The notes below the pieces were generated by a model. It was not told the DNA's origin and ran no database searches. It saw only the letters and a program-made list of their open reading frames with translations. A DNA stretch of 27,472 nucleotides from CAYTID01 sp964437735 (GTDB taxonomy: Bacteria; Bacteroidota; Ignavibacteria; UBA10030; BY39), in assembly GCA_964437735.1 (NCBI GenBank), contig CAYTID010000021.1:1-27472 (forward strand). The letters run 5' to 3'. Shown here in pieces: positions 25,834-27,472 of this stretch. Position numbers and translations under genes: made by a program. How positions within the stretch are numbered: position 1 is the stretch's first letter; each line of letters opens with the position of its first letter.

Positions 25834-26991
25834 TTATCTTCTATTTATGATACATTTAAAACCAATCTTAGTAATAATTTCTTTAAGTGATTCGTATTTA
25901 GTCGGGAGATGAATTGTGGTATTCGTAAATTCACGCCGCGTTTGATAAGCTGTACGGAGTTTTCTAAAGTATTCAGATCGATAGATGCTGGGTAGTGTTA
26001 ATATACCTGAAAGATTTTCGTCGTCAAAAGCGATATTGTAACACCGATTCACAATATATTGTAGGATTTTCTCTGTCGACGATACATCCCCCGAGAGAAT
26101 AATGTTCTCCCCCTGATGCTCTCCAATTTCTTCAATCGAATTCCATGGCGATTCGATTCGGAAATATTTACAGACAGCTTCGCGTACCATACTCACTGCA
26201 TTGGTTTTTCCTTCCAGCGAATAACCGGCGATATGCGGAGTTCCGAGTGTTACTAATGAGAGAAGGTCTGTATCAATATTAGGTTCATTTTCCCACACAT
26301 CTATGATAGTTGCGGCAAGTTGTTTTTCTATCACCGCTTTCTTGAGTGAAGCAGTATCTATAACTGCTCCCCGGGCAGTGTTAATTAGTACAGCACCCTT
26401 TTTCATTTTTGAAATTCGATTTTCATCGAATAAATGATAGGTCGCTTCTTTTCCGGATTTAGTAAGCGGAACGTGTAATGTGAGTACATCCGCTTCCATA
26501 AGATCATCAAGTGGAATAAAGTTTGGATTATTTTCTACACGTGCGCGCGGTGGATCATTCTGAAGGACTGTCATCCCAAGTGCTTCAGCGATTTTAACGA
26601 CTTTACTCCCAACATTACCAACCCCCACGACACCTATTGTCTTCCCTTTTAGAGAAAAATCTTTCATGTTGGAAAGATAAAGAAGAGCGGCAACAACATA
26701 TTCTTTTACCGAGTTGGAGTTACATCCCGGTGCGTTAGCAAATGCAATTTCTTGTGAAGCAAGGTAATCCAGATCGAGATGGTCAGTGCCGATAGTCGCC
26801 GTGCCAACAAATTTTACACTGCTTCCGTCAAGTAGCGATTTGTTTACTTTTGTTTCTGACCGTACGACAAGCACATCTGCGTCGCGAACGGATTTATTTG
26901 TGAAATCTCCAGTTTGGACTAACGAGACTTCGCCAAGGGATTTGAATGCCTTTTCCACAAACGGTATATTTTTATCTACAACAAACTTCAT
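25834..26991 (-). CDS. pdxB: 4-phosphoerythronate dehydrogenase
   Basis: A D-isomer 2-hydroxyacid dehydrogenase acting in the DXP-dependent pathway of pyridoxal phosphate synthesis; it oxidises 4-phosphoerythronate. The NAD-binding "GVGNVG" lies at 123-128, with catalytic R207 ("NTARGAVID"), E236 ("DVWENEP") and H253 ("TPHIAGYS"). The C-terminal ~100 residues with "LRTAYQTRREF" match the PdxB dimerisation domain and separate it from SerA and other relatives. I chose ATG 26991 ("MKFVVDKNIPF", 385 residues), near the E. coli length and with AAAGGAAG upstream; the start ten codons earlier adds unconserved sequence. No other pdx gene is in the window. Confidence 0.93.
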   Translation of the reverse strand: MKFVVDKNIPFVEKAFKSLGEVSLVQTGDFTNKSVRDADVLVVRSETKVNKSLLDGSSVKFVGTATIGTDHLDLDYLASQEIAFANAPGCNSNSVKEYVVAALLYLSNMKDFSLKGKTIGVVGVGNVGSKVVKIAEALGMTVLQNDPPRARVENNPNFIPLDDLMEADVLTLHVPLTKSGKEATYHLFDENRISKMKKGAVLINTARGAVIDTASLKKAVIEKQLAATIIDVWENEPNIDTDLLSLVTLGTPHIAGYSLEGKTNAVSMVREAVCKYFRIESPWNSIEEIGEHQGENIILSGDVSSTEKILQYIVNRCYNIAFDDENLSGILTLPSIYRSEYFRKLRTAYQTRREFTNTTIHLPTKYESLKEIITKIGFKCIINRR

Positions 26992-27021
26992 ATACGAAAA
27001 TCTTCCTTTGTAAGCCCACAA

Positions 27022-27472
27022 GCCAAGTGCCGGATTTGATTATGAAACTTCTTAAAAATTAATAAAAAGATAAATAATATCGATTTATTTACACAAACCG
27101 CCAATGAATACTTTGGGAAGCATATCAAAACCCAGAGTAAGCAAGCATTATACATAATCAACGCTAAAATCAACCGGGACAAACTCCTCTCGCCCTTGAG
27201 TAAGAAACTCGCATCAGTGAAAACATCAGATTCACCAGCCGGAAGAAAACCACACGCTCTGTTGATTATAGTTAAATATTTTATTTTGCAAACCAACTTT
27301 ATTCTGTCTGACACCCGGTTAGAATAAGAAATAGCCGACAGGCGAAGCTTCCAGATATTTTTTGGATTAACAAGTAACTTTTCTTTCCCCGATGAAACTT
27401 TCATCTATCGGTACTATGATATTGCGCGGAACCGTACTTAGTTTATTTTCTGTGCTGTTGTGTTTAATATGA
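27022..27472. other. Right edge with no convincing gene
   Basis: There are open frames on both strands. A 138-codon minus frame (27404-26988) overlaps the pdxB start and has a shadow-like, Leu/Ile/Cys-rich composition. A ~90-codon plus frame ending near 27322 has no start codon. At 27392-27472 a 26-residue plus-strand ORF ("MKLSSIGTMILRG", then hydrophobic) looks like a signal peptide but ends at the window edge and has no ribosome binding site. GATGAAACTTTCATC (27391-27405) is a palindrome. I cannot assign a gene. Confidence 0.4.

Noticed and set aside
26992..27021. Upstream pdxB start giving ten extra residues
   Set aside because: The ATG at 26991 matches the family N-terminus and has a purine-rich site upstream; the extra residues are not family-like.
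26988..27404. 138-codon minus-strand frame overlapping the pdxB start
   Set aside because: Hydrophobic, cysteine-rich composition, no ribosome binding site, and it overlaps the real 5' end of pdxB; kept only as a note in the right-edge entry.
1..27472. CRISPR arrays, insertion sequences, rRNA genes
   Set aside because: No regularly spaced repeats, transposase frames or rRNA-like stretches were seen on reading the window.

Overview
The window is AT-rich bacterial DNA whose style fits the Bacteroidota/Chlorobiota/Ignavibacteriota group. The clearest marker is the secreted M14 carboxypeptidase at 15310-18498, which ends in a C-terminal sorting domain ("NYPNPFNP") typical of type IX secretion cargo. 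A Bacteroidetes-like valyl-tRNA synthetase agrees with this. The phylum is inferred from protein style only.

Layout. Positions 1-3885 (+) hold the C-terminal part of a probable exported beta-rich protein, followed without a gap by valS. Positions 3886-5770 are a small accessory patch: a decayed Phd/RelE-type toxin-antitoxin pair, an unrecognised ORF, and an intact VapBC pair with its own promoter and inverted-repeat operator. typA/bipA (5892-7745, +) follows; its short leader holds an intrinsic terminator and a small upstream ORF. A bidirectional terminator then separates it from a minus-strand housekeeping run, read right to left: tRNA-Arg(CCU), proS, an aldehyde dehydrogenase, dnaE (broken by one apparent base deletion) and trxA.

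Further right, also on the minus strand and read right to left, tRNA-Arg(ACG) is followed by a five-gene signalling cluster: a receiver fused to a degenerate histidine-kinase-like module, a CheY-like receiver, a zinc-ribbon protein, a divergent GspE/PilB-family ATPase, and a membrane hybrid histidine kinase. Then come tRNA-Arg(UCG) with its terminator, tadA, and the sorted carboxypeptidase. The right edge carries pdxB, with a degenerate sensor-protein fragment just downstream, and about 450 bases with no convincing gene.

The most interesting part is the signalling cluster. The CheY-like gene overlaps the zinc-ribbon gene by four bases. The zinc-ribbon protein carries two short segments resembling the CheY-binding peptide of FliM. 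The ATPase has lost both histidines of the usual His box, and the first gene has lost the phosphorylatable histidine and nucleotide-binding glycines of a kinase. Together they suggest a phospho-relay acting on a secretion- or pilus-type ATPase through a small adaptor. This is inference from sequence and gene order, not a demonstrated system.
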